This document shows positions 46,238 to 55,983 of a stretch of 64,000 nt of DNA, piece after piece. Every line of letters begins with the position of its first letter. Position 1 is the stretch's first letter. This DNA is from Lysobacter spongiicola DSM 21749 (GTDB taxonomy: Bacteria > Pseudomonadota > Gammaproteobacteria > Xanthomonadales > Xanthomonadaceae), in the NCBI RefSeq assembly GCF_900167055.1, contig NZ_FUXP01000013.1, positions 1 through 64,000 of the forward strand. The letters are read 5' to 3'. The notes below the pieces were generated by a model. That model was given only the letters and a program-made list of their open reading frames with translations. It was not told where the DNA came from and made no database searches. A program made the translations under genes and the position numbers.

Positions 46238-47988
46238 CCGATACACAGAACCCCGTGGTGGAGGACTGCCTGCGCGAGCCGATCCACCTGTCCGGTGCGA
46301 TCCAGCCACACGGATACCTGGTCAGTTGCGATGGGTCGGATTGGACGGTGCGCCACGTATCGGCCAACGTGGAGGCACTGTTCGGCGTGCCGCCGGAGGA
46401 ACTGCTGGGCAAGGCGCTGTCGGAGTTCATTCCGGACGACGTGCTGCATGCCATCGACGATGTCGTCGCTGGCGAGGAGGCCAACGGCGTCGCCCAGCGT
46501 GCATGCACTTCCAACATCGGGCCGCTGATGACCGTGTGCGACGTCACCGCCCACGTCGCCGACGATCTGGTCCACGTGGAGCTGGAGCCGCAGCCGTTCC
46601 GGGTGCAGGAGCGCGCGCCGACCTCGATCGCGCAATCGATGGTCGCGCAGATGGGCATTGGCGACGATGGCAGCGGCTTCTTCCAGCGCACGGCGGAACA
46701 GGTGCAACTGCTGACCGGCTACGACCGGGTGATGGTCTATCGTTTTCGCGAAGACGACTCCGGCGAGGTCATCGCCGAAACATGCCGCGACGGCATGGAG
46801 CCTTACCTCGGCCTGCGCTATCCCGCCACCGACATCCCGCCGCAGGCCCGCCACCTGTACCTGCGCAACCGGATCCGCGTCATTCCCGATGCCACCTATG
46901 CGGCGGTGCCGCTGGTGCCGCCGTTTCTGCCCGACGACCAGGCGCTCGACCTGAGCCAGCACGTGCTGCGCAGCGTCTCGCCAATCCACCTCGAGTATCT
47001 CGGCAACATGGGCGTGGTCGCTTCGATGTCGATTTCGATCGTCAGTGGGGGCCGCCTGTGGGGCCTGATCGCCTGCCACCATGGCAGCCCGCGGCCGCTG
47101 ACGGCGGCTGTCCGTGCCGCCGCGGACCTGTTCGGCATGTTCGTGTCGATGCGCGTGGCGGCGCGGGAGCAGGAGCAGACGATGGAACACTACGAGAGCG
47201 CGCAGCGGGTCCACGAGAAGCTCGCGCAGCGGCTGTCGCGAGCGCCGGATTTCGATGGTGCACTGATCGGCGAGCTCGAGTCCCTGCAGGGCGTGCTGGC
47301 GTGCGACGGCTCGGCTGCCTGGCTGGGCGGCCAGTGGCACACCTGTGGTCGCGCGCCGGCATCGCGCAACCCGCAACCCCTGCTGGAGTGGCTGCGGCGC
47401 CAGGGGCATCCGGCCGTGGCGACCGCCGACGCGGCAGCCGACTGGAACGTCCCGGCACTCGGCGCTCCCGGATTGGCCGGACTGATGGCGATCAACCTGG
47501 GAACCCCGCGTGACTGGCTGTTCCTGTTCCGGGTCGAGCAGGTCGAGCAGGTGCGGTGGGCGGGCGAGCCGAAGAAGGCGCTGGTGGTGACGGACGATGG
47601 CGAGCGCATCGCACCGCGCAAGAGTTTTGCGACCTGGCGGGAAACCGTGCGCGGGCGCAGCGTCGGCTGGTCGGCCAGCGACCTGCGTGGCGCGCAGCGC
47701 ATGCAACGCGTACTGCGCGACCACCGTTCACGCGTACTCGCCCATGGTGATCCGGGCCATTACGAGCATCGCCACGTGCGACAGCGGCTCCAGGACCAGA
47801 AGCTGCGCCTGGATGGTGCCGCGGCCCTGCTGGACGGACTGGTGCATCTGGAAGAGCGCGACGCCGCCCGCATCAGTGACAGGATCGACCGGCTGGAGGA
47901 GGACCTTCGCATGCTGATGGGACGTTCCGCCGCACCGCCCGGCTCCGCGATCGACCCGTCCCGCGACAGCGCCGGCGCGCTGTCCTAG
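46234..47988 (+). CDS. bphP: Bacteriophytochrome photosensory protein without a kinase domain
   Basis: 584 aa red/far-red light receptor. Biliverdin-binding Cys12 sits in EDCLREPIHLSGAIQPHG. PAS, GAF (YPATDIPPQAR with Asp200) and PHY (the tongue motif PRKSF at about 461-465) domains follow in order. After PHY only about 80 residues remain, mostly a charged helix (QDQKLRLDGAAALLDGLV, then RISDRIDRLEEDLRMLMG), with no HisKA, ATPase, GGDEF or PAS output domain. It must therefore signal through a partner or dimer change. Coupled to bphO. A GAF-GGDEF-EAL protein is encoded two genes downstream, but a link is speculative. Confidence 0.92.
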   Translation: MTDTQNPVVEDCLREPIHLSGAIQPHGYLVSCDGSDWTVRHVSANVEALFGVPPEELLGKALSEFIPDDVLHAIDDVVAGEEANGVAQRACTSNIGPLMTVCDVTAHVADDLVHVELEPQPFRVQERAPTSIAQSMVAQMGIGDDGSGFFQRTAEQVQLLTGYDRVMVYRFREDDSGEVIAETCRDGMEPYLGLRYPATDIPPQARHLYLRNRIRVIPDATYAAVPLVPPFLPDDQALDLSQHVLRSVSPIHLEYLGNMGVVASMSISIVSGGRLWGLIACHHGSPRPLTAAVRAAADLFGMFVSMRVAAREQEQTMEHYESAQRVHEKLAQRLSRAPDFDGALIGELESLQGVLACDGSAAWLGGQWHTCGRAPASRNPQPLLEWLRRQGHPAVATADAAADWNVPALGAPGLAGLMAINLGTPRDWLFLFRVEQVEQVRWAGEPKKALVVTDDGERIAPRKSFATWRETVRGRSVGWSASDLRGAQRMQRVLRDHRSRVLAHGDPGHYEHRHVRQRLQDQKLRLDGAAALLDGLVHLEERDAARISDRIDRLEEDLRMLMGRSAAPPGSAIDPSRDSAGALS

Positions 47989-48035
47989 CGCCGGCAGCGC
48001 CCGGTGCCCGTCGCGGCGGGCGCGACCGGCACCGG

Positions 48036-48041
48036 TAGAAT
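48036..48041 (+). promoter_or_regulatory. Probable -10 element (TAGAAT) of uvrD
   Basis: TAGAAT ends 6 nt before ATG 48048, suggesting a leaderless mRNA; no clear -35 box. Confidence 0.55.
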
Positions 48042-48047
48042 GCCGCC

Positions 48048-50228
48048 ATGGATGTTTCCCACCTGCTCGACGCGCTGAACCCGGCGCAGCGCGAGGCTGT
48101 TTCCGCGCCTCCCGGCCACTATCTGGTGCTCGCCGGCGCCGGCTCCGGCAAGACCCGCGTGCTGACCCATCGGATCGCCTGGTTGCACGAGGTCTTCGGC
48201 GTGCCGACCCACGGCATCCTCGCCGTCACGTTCACCAACAAGGCCGCGGCGGAAATGCGCCAGCGCGTGGACGCGCAACTTGGCGGGGGCACCCGTGGCA
48301 TGTGGATCGGCACCTTCCACGGCCTGGCGCACCGGTTGCTGCGGCTGCACTGGCAGGAAGCGAAGCTGCCGGAAGGTTTCCAGGTACTCGATTCCGACGA
48401 CCAGCTGCGGCTGGTCAAGCGCGTGGTGCAGGGCCTGGAGCTGGACGAGAGCCGGTTCCCGCCCCGGCAGATCGCCTGGTGGATCAACGCCCAGAAGGAT
48501 GAGGGCCGTCGGCCGGAGCACCTGCAGCCCGAGCCGGGCGACCAGTGGACCGACGTGATGCAGCGCTGCTATGCCGGCTACCAGGAACGCTGCGACCGTG
48601 CCGGCCTGGTCGACTTCGCCGAGTTGCTGCTGCGCGCGCACGAGCTGCTGCGCGACAACCCGGGGTTGCTGGCCCACTACCGCCACCGTTTCGGCGAGAT
48701 CCTGGTCGACGAATTCCAGGACACCAACGCCATCCAGTACGCCTTCGTGCGCGTGCTCGCCGGCAACAGCGGGCATGTCTTCGTGGTGGGCGACGACGAC
48801 CAGTCCATCTACGGCTGGCGGGGGGCCAAGGTCGAGAACGTGCAGCGCTTCCTGCGGGATTTCGAAGGCGCGCAGACGATCCGGCTCGAGCAGAACTACC
48901 GCTCAAGCGCCAATATCCTCGACGCCGCCAATGCGGTCATCGCGCACAATCCCGACCGCCTGGGCAAGAAGCTGTGGACCGACAGCGGCAGTGGCGAGCC
49001 GGTCGATCTCTACGCGGCCTACAACGAGATCGACGAGGCCCGCTTCGTGGTCGAGCGCCTGCGCCAGTGGGTGCGCGATGGCGGCAGCCATGGCGAGGTC
49101 GCGATCCTCTATCGCAGCAATGCGCAGTCGCGCGCCTTCGAAGAGGCGTTGCTCTCGGAACAGGTCCCGTATCGTGTCTACGGCGGCCAGCGATTCTTCG
49201 AGCGCGCGGAGATCAAGGACACGCTCGCCTACCTGCGGCTGGTGGCCAACCGCAGCGACGATGCGGCATTCGAGCGCGCGGTCAACACACCCACCCGCGG
49301 GATCGGCGAGCGCACGCTTGATGAAGTGCGGCGTCGCGCCCGGGCCGACGGAGTGCCGTTGTGGAACGCCGCCCGCGCGCTGGCCGGCGAGCCTGTGCTC
49401 GCTGCGCGCGCACGCAACGCGCTTGCCGGGTTCATCTCCCTGATGGATGACCTGGACGCTGAACTGGCCCCGATGCCGTTGCAGGAAAAGATCGACCATG
49501 TGCTGGCACGGTCGGGGCTGCGCGAGCATTACGCGCGAGAGAGCAAGGGCCAGCTCGACTCGCGAACCGACAACCTCGATGAGCTGGTCTCCGTCGCCTC
49601 GCGCTTCACCCGCAACGATGAGGAAGACGCCGAGGCGATGCCCGAGCTGGTGGCGTTCCTCAGCTATGCATCGCTGGAGGCTGGCGAAGGCCAGGCCCAG
49701 GCCGGTGAGGATGGGGTGCAGCTGATGACCCTGCACAGCGCCAAGGGCCTGGAGTTCCCGCTGGTGTTCCTGGCCGGGCTGGAGGAGGGGCTGTTCCCCA
49801 ACAACCGTTCCATCGAGGAATCCGGGCGCCTGGAGGAGGAGCGTCGGCTGGCCTACGTCGGCATCACCCGTGCCCGCGAAAAGCTGGTGCTGAGCTACGC
49901 CGAGGCCCGGCGCATCCATGGCATGGACATGTACGGGGTGCCCTCCCGGTTCCTGCGCGAGATCCCGCCGGCGCTGCTGCACGAGGTCCGGCCCAAGCTG
50001 CAGGTCTCCCGGCCCATGGCGGGTGCCGGCCAGCGGCGCCACCTCGGCCATGCCGCGATCGAGGCGCCGGCACTGCCGCTGGGCGCCAACGTGCGCCATG
50101 CCAAGTTCGGCACCGGGGTGGTCACCGATTTCGAGGGCAGTGGTGCCCACGCGCGGGTCCAGGTGAACTTCGACGATGTCGGCAGCAAATGGCTGGTGAT
50201 GGCCTACGCCAACCTCCAGCCCGCCTGA
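48048..50228 (+). CDS. uvrD: DNA helicase II (UvrD, superfamily 1)
   Basis: 726 aa, the size of UvrD. Walker A GAGSGKT (residues 30-36), LAVTFTNKAAAEM, Walker B VDEFQDTN, VGDDDQSIYGWRGA, GLEFPLVFLAGLEEGLFP, and YVGITRAREKL cover SF1 motifs I to VI. The C-terminal HAKFGTGVV-like KFGTGVVTDFEGSG and KWLVMAYANLQPA tail is typical of UvrD rather than Rep. Acts in nucleotide excision and mismatch repair. A single-gene unit with its own -10 box. Confidence 0.96.
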   Translation: MDVSHLLDALNPAQREAVSAPPGHYLVLAGAGSGKTRVLTHRIAWLHEVFGVPTHGILAVTFTNKAAAEMRQRVDAQLGGGTRGMWIGTFHGLAHRLLRLHWQEAKLPEGFQVLDSDDQLRLVKRVVQGLELDESRFPPRQIAWWINAQKDEGRRPEHLQPEPGDQWTDVMQRCYAGYQERCDRAGLVDFAELLLRAHELLRDNPGLLAHYRHRFGEILVDEFQDTNAIQYAFVRVLAGNSGHVFVVGDDDQSIYGWRGAKVENVQRFLRDFEGAQTIRLEQNYRSSANILDAANAVIAHNPDRLGKKLWTDSGSGEPVDLYAAYNEIDEARFVVERLRQWVRDGGSHGEVAILYRSNAQSRAFEEALLSEQVPYRVYGGQRFFERAEIKDTLAYLRLVANRSDDAAFERAVNTPTRGIGERTLDEVRRRARADGVPLWNAARALAGEPVLAARARNALAGFISLMDDLDAELAPMPLQEKIDHVLARSGLREHYARESKGQLDSRTDNLDELVSVASRFTRNDEEDAEAMPELVAFLSYASLEAGEGQAQAGEDGVQLMTLHSAKGLEFPLVFLAGLEEGLFPNNRSIEESGRLEEERRLAYVGITRAREKLVLSYAEARRIHGMDMYGVPSRFLREIPPALLHEVRPKLQVSRPMAGAGQRRHLGHAAIEAPALPLGANVRHAKFGTGVVTDFEGSGAHARVQVNFDDVGSKWLVMAYANLQPA

Positions 50229-50323
50229 GCAGGGGCGGGCGGATGGATGCGGGTTCGCGGATCGTGCGAAAGTCGGTTCGCAGGAAGCGCTGAAGTCCGT
50301 CCGATGGCGGCCGATAGAGAGGG

Positions 50324-53206
50324 ATGATGGACCAAGACCCCACCCGTTCTCCCGTGGCCGCAGGCGCGGCGCCCGCGGACCTGCCGGCGCTCGCTGCCGC
50401 GCTGGCCGACGAGGCGGCGGACCTGGCGGGCGTGGATGCCCGGGTGCACTGGTGGCTGGAGGATGGTCGTGCCGGCAGCCGCGGCAACTTCCCGCCACGG
50501 GCGGACCTCCTCGAGTCGACGCCCGTGGAGCTGCCGACCACCCTGGCGCTCGTTCCCGCCGGCTGGAGCAGCAGCAGCGGGGCCACCCTCGAGCTCGTCC
50601 TCCCTCCCGAGGGTCCGGTGCGCCGGCGGGTCGAGGCCTGGGCGGGCCGCGTCGCCCCGTTCGTCGCCGCCGCGCTGGAACGTGAGCGGCTTGATCGCGA
50701 GGTAGAGCGCCTGGCCAAGGCGGAAAGCATGCAGCGCGCGCTGTTCGAGATCTCCGACCTGGCCAGCGGCTCGCTGGAGTTCCAGGAGATGCTCCGCAGG
50801 CTGCACGCGGTGGTTGCGACGCTGATGTACGCGGAGAACTTCTTCATCGCCCTGCACGACGCGGAACGCGACACCATCCGCTTCGTGTATTTCGTCGATA
50901 CCGCCGATGAAGTCTGGCAGTCGCCCGACCTCGAAGAAGAGTCGCTTGAATCCATCCGCCACAGCCTCACCTGGTACCTCATACGCGAAGGGCGGCCCTT
51001 GCGCGGCCCGACCCAGGCGTTGATCGACCAGGTGCCGGGGCCGCTGAAGGTGGTCGGCCCCCACAGTGCGGACTGGCTCGGCGTGCCGATGCTGGAGGAG
51101 GGCCGGGTCCGCGGGGTCATGGTGGTCCAGCACTACGACAAGTGGCCCTGCTACAGCGATGAGGACCAGGCCGTGCTGTCGTTCATGGGCAGCCACATCC
51201 TGGCCGCGCTGGATCGCCGCGAGGCGGTCGAGACCCTGGAGCGCGAGGTGGCCCGCAGGACCCAGGCACTGACCGAGGAGGTGCGCGAGCGGGAGCGTGG
51301 CGAGCGCCTGCAGGCAACGCTGTTCCGCATCGCCGAACTCTCCCAGACCGCCACCGGGCCGGACGACTTCTATCCTGCGGTGCACGAGGCGGTGGGCCAG
51401 CTCATCGCCAGCGAGAACTTCTACATCGCATTGCTGTCGGACGACGGCACCGTGCACTTTCCCTATTTCGTCGACGAGCGCGGCACTGCGCCGCCGCCGC
51501 GGCCGCTGGGCCACGGAATCTCCGACCACGTGCTGCGGACGGGCATGCCGCTGTTGGCCGATGCCACGACCGTGGAAGGTCGCGCACGGATCGCGGCGCT
51601 GGTGGAAAGCGGCGCGATCGGTCCGGATCGAAGCGGCTCGATGACCTGGCTGGGCGTTCCGCTGGCATGCGACGGACGCACTGTTGGCGTCCTGGCCGTG
51701 CAGAGCTACCAGCCCGGGGTGCGCTACGAACCGCGCGACCAGGAACTGCTCACCTTCATCGGTTACCAGATCGCCAACGGCCTGACCCGGCAGCGGGCCG
51801 CGGCCGCACTGAAGTCCGCCTACGCGAGCCTGGAGTTGCGGGTGGTGGAGCGTACCCAGGCGCTGCGCGAGCAGATCGCCGAGCGTGAGCGCATCGAGGA
51901 ACGGCTCAAGCACGAGGTCCTGCACGATTCGCTGACCCACCTGCCCAACCGTGCCTACCTGCGCGAACAGCTTGAGCGGGCACTGGCGCGCAGCCAGCGC
52001 GATCCGGCACACCGTTTCGCCATCCTGTTCATGGACCTCGACCGCTTCAAGGTCATCAATGACAGCGCCGGGCATCTGGTTGGCGATGCGCTGCTGGTCG
52101 AAGTCGCCAAACGCTTCGCGTCGTGTGCGCGTGGGCCCGACCTTGTGGCGCGCTTGGGCGGTGACGAGTTCGCCGTGCTGATGGACGGCATCTCCACCGA
52201 CGATGCGCCGGTGCGGCTTGCGCAGCGGTTGCTCGACGCACTCGCCGAGCCCGTGCCCGTAGACGGACGCGAGCTCTTCAGCTCGGTCAGCATCGGCATC
52301 GTACTCAGCCATCCGCGCTACACCGCCGTCGACGAGATGTTGCGCGACGCTGACATCGCCATGTACCGGGCCAAGGCGGGTGGCCGCCACCGATTCGAGC
52401 TCTTCGACGAGACGCTGCACCAGCAGGCCACCGACCAGCTGAAGCTGGAATCCGACCTGCGCCAGGCGATCACGCTGGACGAGTTCGAGCCGTTCTTCCA
52501 GCCGATCCTGAAGCTGGACGACCGCACCGTCGTGGGCTACGAGGCCCTTTTACGCTGGCACCACCCGGTTCGCGGCTGCCTAGCGCCGGGGGCGTTCCTG
52601 CCGGCGGCGGAGGCGGGTGGGCTGTTGGAGGCGGTGGACTGGCGGATGTACGAGTCCGTCTGTCGCGCCGTACCGGCACTGCTGGGCCCGGGCCAGTACG
52701 TCAACGTCAACGTCTCGCCCCGGCACCTGTTGATCGACGAATTCGACACGCGTTTGCTCGCGTTGCTTCAGAAACACGACGTCAAACCGGCGCAGCTGCG
52801 CATCGAGGTGACCGAGTGGGCACTGATGGATGACCCGGTACGTGCGGGCCAGGTCCTGGACAAGTTGCGGCGATCCGGCGTGGTGGCGGCGCTGGACGAT
52901 TTCGGCACTGGCCAGTCATCGCTGGGTTCCCTGCACAGCCTCAACCTGTCGGTCGTGAAGATCGACAGGATGTTCGTGGAAGCCCTTAGGTGTGGGGATG
53001 GTTCGTCCGCATCCACCGCGGTCGCCGACGCCATCCTGACGCTGGGGCGCGCACTGGGTCTGGAAGTGGTGGCCGAGGGCATCGAGACCGACGCCCAGCA
53101 CCAGGCGCTGGCGGGCCTGGGTTGCGAACTGGGCCAGGGTTACCTGTTCGGCAGGCCCGCGCCCCTGGCCCAGATCATCCGCGAGCGCGGTGCGGGCGAG
53201 GGCTGA
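50324..53206 (+). CDS. GAF-GAF-GGDEF-EAL cyclic-di-GMP turnover protein
   Basis: 960 aa cytoplasmic signalling protein. Two tandem GAF domains (about 115-290 and 330-490) are separated by coiled coils (LEREVARRTQALTEEVRERE; LELRVVERTQALREQIAERE). The GGDEF domain has RLGGDEF at 610-616 with an I-site RGPD at 603-606, and the EAL domain starts with E740-A-L. The EAL active-site residues look complete (NVNVSP, EVTEWALM, DDFGTGQSS, VVKIDR, EGIET, GQGYLFGRP). Both synthase and phosphodiesterase sites appear intact, so it may switch with the GAF ligand. Start is either of two adjacent ATGs (50324, 50327). Confidence 0.95.
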   Translation: MMDQDPTRSPVAAGAAPADLPALAAALADEAADLAGVDARVHWWLEDGRAGSRGNFPPRADLLESTPVELPTTLALVPAGWSSSSGATLELVLPPEGPVRRRVEAWAGRVAPFVAAALERERLDREVERLAKAESMQRALFEISDLASGSLEFQEMLRRLHAVVATLMYAENFFIALHDAERDTIRFVYFVDTADEVWQSPDLEEESLESIRHSLTWYLIREGRPLRGPTQALIDQVPGPLKVVGPHSADWLGVPMLEEGRVRGVMVVQHYDKWPCYSDEDQAVLSFMGSHILAALDRREAVETLEREVARRTQALTEEVRERERGERLQATLFRIAELSQTATGPDDFYPAVHEAVGQLIASENFYIALLSDDGTVHFPYFVDERGTAPPPRPLGHGISDHVLRTGMPLLADATTVEGRARIAALVESGAIGPDRSGSMTWLGVPLACDGRTVGVLAVQSYQPGVRYEPRDQELLTFIGYQIANGLTRQRAAAALKSAYASLELRVVERTQALREQIAERERIEERLKHEVLHDSLTHLPNRAYLREQLERALARSQRDPAHRFAILFMDLDRFKVINDSAGHLVGDALLVEVAKRFASCARGPDLVARLGGDEFAVLMDGISTDDAPVRLAQRLLDALAEPVPVDGRELFSSVSIGIVLSHPRYTAVDEMLRDADIAMYRAKAGGRHRFELFDETLHQQATDQLKLESDLRQAITLDEFEPFFQPILKLDDRTVVGYEALLRWHHPVRGCLAPGAFLPAAEAGGLLEAVDWRMYESVCRAVPALLGPGQYVNVNVSPRHLLIDEFDTRLLALLQKHDVKPAQLRIEVTEWALMDDPVRAGQVLDKLRRSGVVAALDDFGTGQSSLGSLHSLNLSVVKIDRMFVEALRCGDGSSASTAVADAILTLGRALGLEVVAEGIETDAQHQALAGLGCELGQGYLFGRPAPLAQIIRERGAGEG

Positions 53207-53227
53207 GTCCGATGGCGCAGGGGCACG

Positions 53228-53455
53228 CTATTTGGCGTGCCACTTGTCGTCGTCGCCCTTCTCGTACTTCTGCTTCACCGCCGACCACGCCACCTTGTGC
53301 GCGGTTTCTTCGCGGGAGGCATCGCCGCGGCGGTCGTCGGCATCCTTGTACTCGTCCCAGGCGCTGTTGAACGCCTCCTTGTAGATCTCCTGCCCGTGCT
53401 TGGGAACGTTGTCGCGCACCTGGTCGGGCAGCTTGCTGATGCTGTCGTACGGCAT
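53228..53455 (-). CDS. ChaB-family protein
   Basis: 75 aa. LPDQVRDNVPKHGQEIYKEA and the C-terminal EETAHKVAWSAVKQKYEK match the ChaB fold, a small helical protein once linked to cation transport in E. coli. Function is uncertain. ATG 53455 has AGGAGA just upstream; the longer frame has no ribosome site. Confidence 0.9.
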   Translation of the reverse strand: MPYDSISKLPDQVRDNVPKHGQEIYKEAFNSAWDEYKDADDRRGDASREETAHKVAWSAVKQKYEKGDDDKWHAK

Positions 53456-53570
53456 GGCGGTCTCCTGTCTGGTCCAGGGACGCCGATGCTGTCCGGGCAC
53501 GGGTTAATCGCGGGCGAAGGCGCCGTGATGCGGCCCTTCCACCGCGCTCTCCCGGGCCGGCCGCCCACAT

Positions 53571-53599
53571 GGAAACGGCGCCACGCGGGCGCCGTTTCC
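53571..53599. terminator. Strong hairpin downstream of the DUF805 gene
   Basis: Perfect 12-bp GGAAACGGCGCC/GGCGCCGTTTCC stem with 5-nt loop, 20 bp past the DUF805 stop on the minus strand. There is no T-run, so termination is plausible but unproven. Confidence 0.45.
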
Positions 53600-53618
53600 G
53601 GGGTGCGACGGGCGAGGC

Positions 53619-54005
53619 TCAGGCCATCGCCGGAACGCCACCTTCGTCGGACTTCGGATCAGGACCGAAGCGGTTCTCGCCGCGCGTGCCTTCCATCACC
53701 ATGAAGACCAGCAACACGATCGCGCCGACAAAGGGCACCAGGGCGATCAGCAGCCACCATGCGCTCTTGTCGATGTCGTGCAAGCGGCGGAAGCTCACGG
53801 CCAGGCTCGGCAGCAGCACGGCCAGGCTGTACAGACCGCTGAGCAGGCCGAAACCGCCCTCGTTCATCGAACCCATCGCGCCGTCGATCAGCATCAACAC
53901 GATCGATACGATCAGGTTGAACAGCGTGAACATCCAGTATTCCTTGCGGCGCGCGCGGCCGGAAAAGCCGACGTAGTTCTTCAGGACCTTCAGGTACCAA
54001 TCCAT
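53619..54005 (-). CDS. DUF805 membrane protein
   Basis: 128 aa with the DUF805 pattern: the N-terminal YLKVLKNYVGFSGRARRKEY, three to four TMs, the central SFRRLHDIDKSAWWLL and a polar C-terminus. Such proteins (YhaH/YhaI in E. coli) have no firm function. A standalone gene between the MFS pump and the ChaB-like gene. Confidence 0.93.
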   Translation of the reverse strand: MDWYLKVLKNYVGFSGRARRKEYWMFTLFNLIVSIVLMLIDGAMGSMNEGGFGLLSGLYSLAVLLPSLAVSFRRLHDIDKSAWWLLIALVPFVGAIVLLVFMVMEGTRGENRFGPDPKSDEGGVPAMA

Positions 54006-54092
54006 GTTTCATCCCCAATTCTGTTGAGTGGTTGCTTGCCCGGCACGGCCCTCCCCGGCCCGTGCCCGGCTGAATGCTAGCAGGTGGCGGCG

Positions 54093-55523
54093 TCAGGTGG
54101 CCGGTCGCTGCACGGCCTTGGGATCGGACAGTTCCTTGCCCGCCTGCGCGTGTCCGGCCATTTCGGCACCGGCATCCGGCGGGAGCCGCCACATCATCCA
54201 GACCGAGCTGGCCGACACCAGGCCGACGGTGAGGAAGGCGAAACCGAAGTTCACCACCGCCTCCATGGGTTCACCGGTCGCCAGGCTCGCCGTCATCAAT
54301 GCATAGCCGCCGATGGCCACGCCGATCGCCAGCGACACCTGTTGCGCCATCGCTGCCAGGCTGCTGGCCTGCGCCATGCGCGGCTGGTCGACCTCGGCAT
54401 AGATGATCGCGTTGAGGCTGGTGAATTGCAGGGAGCGGAAGCAGCCGCTCGCCAGCAGCACGCCAATGATCAGGGGGTAGGGCGTGTCGGCGCGGAACAG
54501 GCCGAACCCGCACAGCAGGGCGGATGCGGCGAGGGCGTTCGTCACCAGCACCCGGCGGAAGCCGAAGCGCTTGAGGATGCGCGCCGCGATGGTCTTCATG
54601 AACATCGCGCCCGCGGCAGAAGTGAAGGTCAGCAGTCCCGACTGCAGCGGGTTGAGGCCGAAGCCGAGTTGCAGCATCAGCGGCAACAGGAACGGAGTGG
54701 CGCCCACCCCGATCCGGAACAGCGATCCGCCGAGCATGCCGAGGCGGAAGGTCACCAGCCGCAGCAGCCCGAGATCGATCAACGGATGCGGATGCCGCCG
54801 CGAATGCACCACGTATAGCCCGACCAGTCCAATACCGCCGGCCAAGGCCCCGAGCGCCATCCACGTCGGCACCAGGTGTCGACCAAACGTCGAGAACCCG
54901 AAGATCGCCAGCGCCAACCCACTCGCCGACAGCCCGAAGCCGGTCCAGTCCAGCGGCTTCACCGGCTGTCGCAACATCGGGATGTGCCGCCATGCCAGCC
55001 AGATGCCGAGCAGGCCGATCGGCAGGTTGATCAGGAAGATGAAACGCCAGTTGCTGTACGTGGTGATCAGGCCGCCCAGCGGCGGGCCCAGCATCGGCCC
55101 CAGCAGCGCGGGAACGGTGAGCCAGCTCAGCGCCTGTACCAGCTGGTGCTTGGGGATGGAGCGCAGCAGGACCAGTCGCCCGACCGGCACCATCATCGCG
55201 CCCCCCACGCCCTGGACGAAGCGCCCCGCCACCAGTTGCCCCAGTGAGCCGGCGGCGGCGCAGCCCAGCGACCCGAGCAGGAAGACCGCGATCGCGGCCA
55301 TGAAGGTGGGCCGCGCACCGAACCGGTCGGCGACCCAGCCGCTGACCGGGATGAACACCGCCAGCGCCAGCATGTAGGTGGTCAGCGCCAGCTTCAGCGA
55401 GACCGGCTCGACGCCCAGGTCCACCGCGATCACCGGCAGCGAGGTGGTGATCGCGGTGGAGTCCATGTTTTCGATGAACAGCGCCGTGGCGACGATCAGC
55501 GGCAGCAGGCGCTCGTGTCTCAC
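54093..55523 (-). CDS. MFS multidrug efflux transporter, DHA2/EmrB type
   Basis: 476 aa with about 14 hydrophobic segments. The N-terminal FIENMDSTAITTSLPVIAVD is the DHA2 signature in TM1, followed by motif A-like WVADRFGARPTF and motif C-like GPMLGPPLGGLI. Proton-driven drug exporters share this layout; substrate unknown. Followed on the same strand (toward lower coordinates) by DUF805; preceded by the cupin gene with an 18-bp gap, so those two may share a transcript. Confidence 0.9.
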   Translation of the reverse strand: MRHERLLPLIVATALFIENMDSTAITTSLPVIAVDLGVEPVSLKLALTTYMLALAVFIPVSGWVADRFGARPTFMAAIAVFLLGSLGCAAAGSLGQLVAGRFVQGVGGAMMVPVGRLVLLRSIPKHQLVQALSWLTVPALLGPMLGPPLGGLITTYSNWRFIFLINLPIGLLGIWLAWRHIPMLRQPVKPLDWTGFGLSASGLALAIFGFSTFGRHLVPTWMALGALAGGIGLVGLYVVHSRRHPHPLIDLGLLRLVTFRLGMLGGSLFRIGVGATPFLLPLMLQLGFGLNPLQSGLLTFTSAAGAMFMKTIAARILKRFGFRRVLVTNALAASALLCGFGLFRADTPYPLIIGVLLASGCFRSLQFTSLNAIIYAEVDQPRMAQASSLAAMAQQVSLAIGVAIGGYALMTASLATGEPMEAVVNFGFAFLTVGLVSASSVWMMWRLPPDAGAEMAGHAQAGKELSDPKAVQRPAT

Positions 55524-55541
55524 CGGAGGTGCGGCCCGGCC

Positions 55542-55937
55542 TTATTCGGTGGTGGTGCCGTCGAAGTGTTCGTCGTCGGACTCGGCTTCCGGCTTGTCCT
55601 TGTGCACCACGCCCTCGCGGTGCTCCGGCGGCGCGTAGATGGTGTAGAGCTTCAGGGGCTCGCTGCCGGTGTTGACGACGTTGTGGCGCGCGCCGGCGGG
55701 CACGATCACGGCATCGTCGGCCTTGACCCGGTGACTGGTGCCGTCGATCACCACCTCGCCGGAGCCGGCCTCCACCCGGAAGAACTGGTCGTGGCCTTCG
55801 TGGACCTCGGCGCCGATGTCTCCGCCGGGCTTGATGGCCATGAGCACCAGCTGCATGTGCTTACCGGTGTAGAGGACCCGGCGGAAATCGGTGTTGTCCT
55901 CGGTCAGCTTTTCGATGTCGTCGACGAAACCCTTCAT
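55542..55937 (-). CDS. Cupin-domain protein
   Basis: 131 aa single-domain cupin. Motif 1 GGDIGAEVHEGHDQFFRVEAG and motif 2 PAGARHNVVNTG contain the His/Glu/His metal ligands. The C-terminus is acidic and charged (EAESDDEHFDGTTTE). Likely a metal-dependent isomerase or sugar-binding type cupin; no specific reaction can be assigned. ATG 55937 gives the conserved N-terminus. Confidence 0.88.
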   Translation of the reverse strand: MKGFVDDIEKLTEDNTDFRRVLYTGKHMQLVLMAIKPGGDIGAEVHEGHDQFFRVEAGSGEVVIDGTSHRVKADDAVIVPAGARHNVVNTGSEPLKLYTIYAPPEHREGVVHKDKPEAESDDEHFDGTTTE

Positions 55938-55983
55938 GCGGTGCTCCAGTTGTGGGGAATGGTGGGGCGGTGGCACGTGGCCA

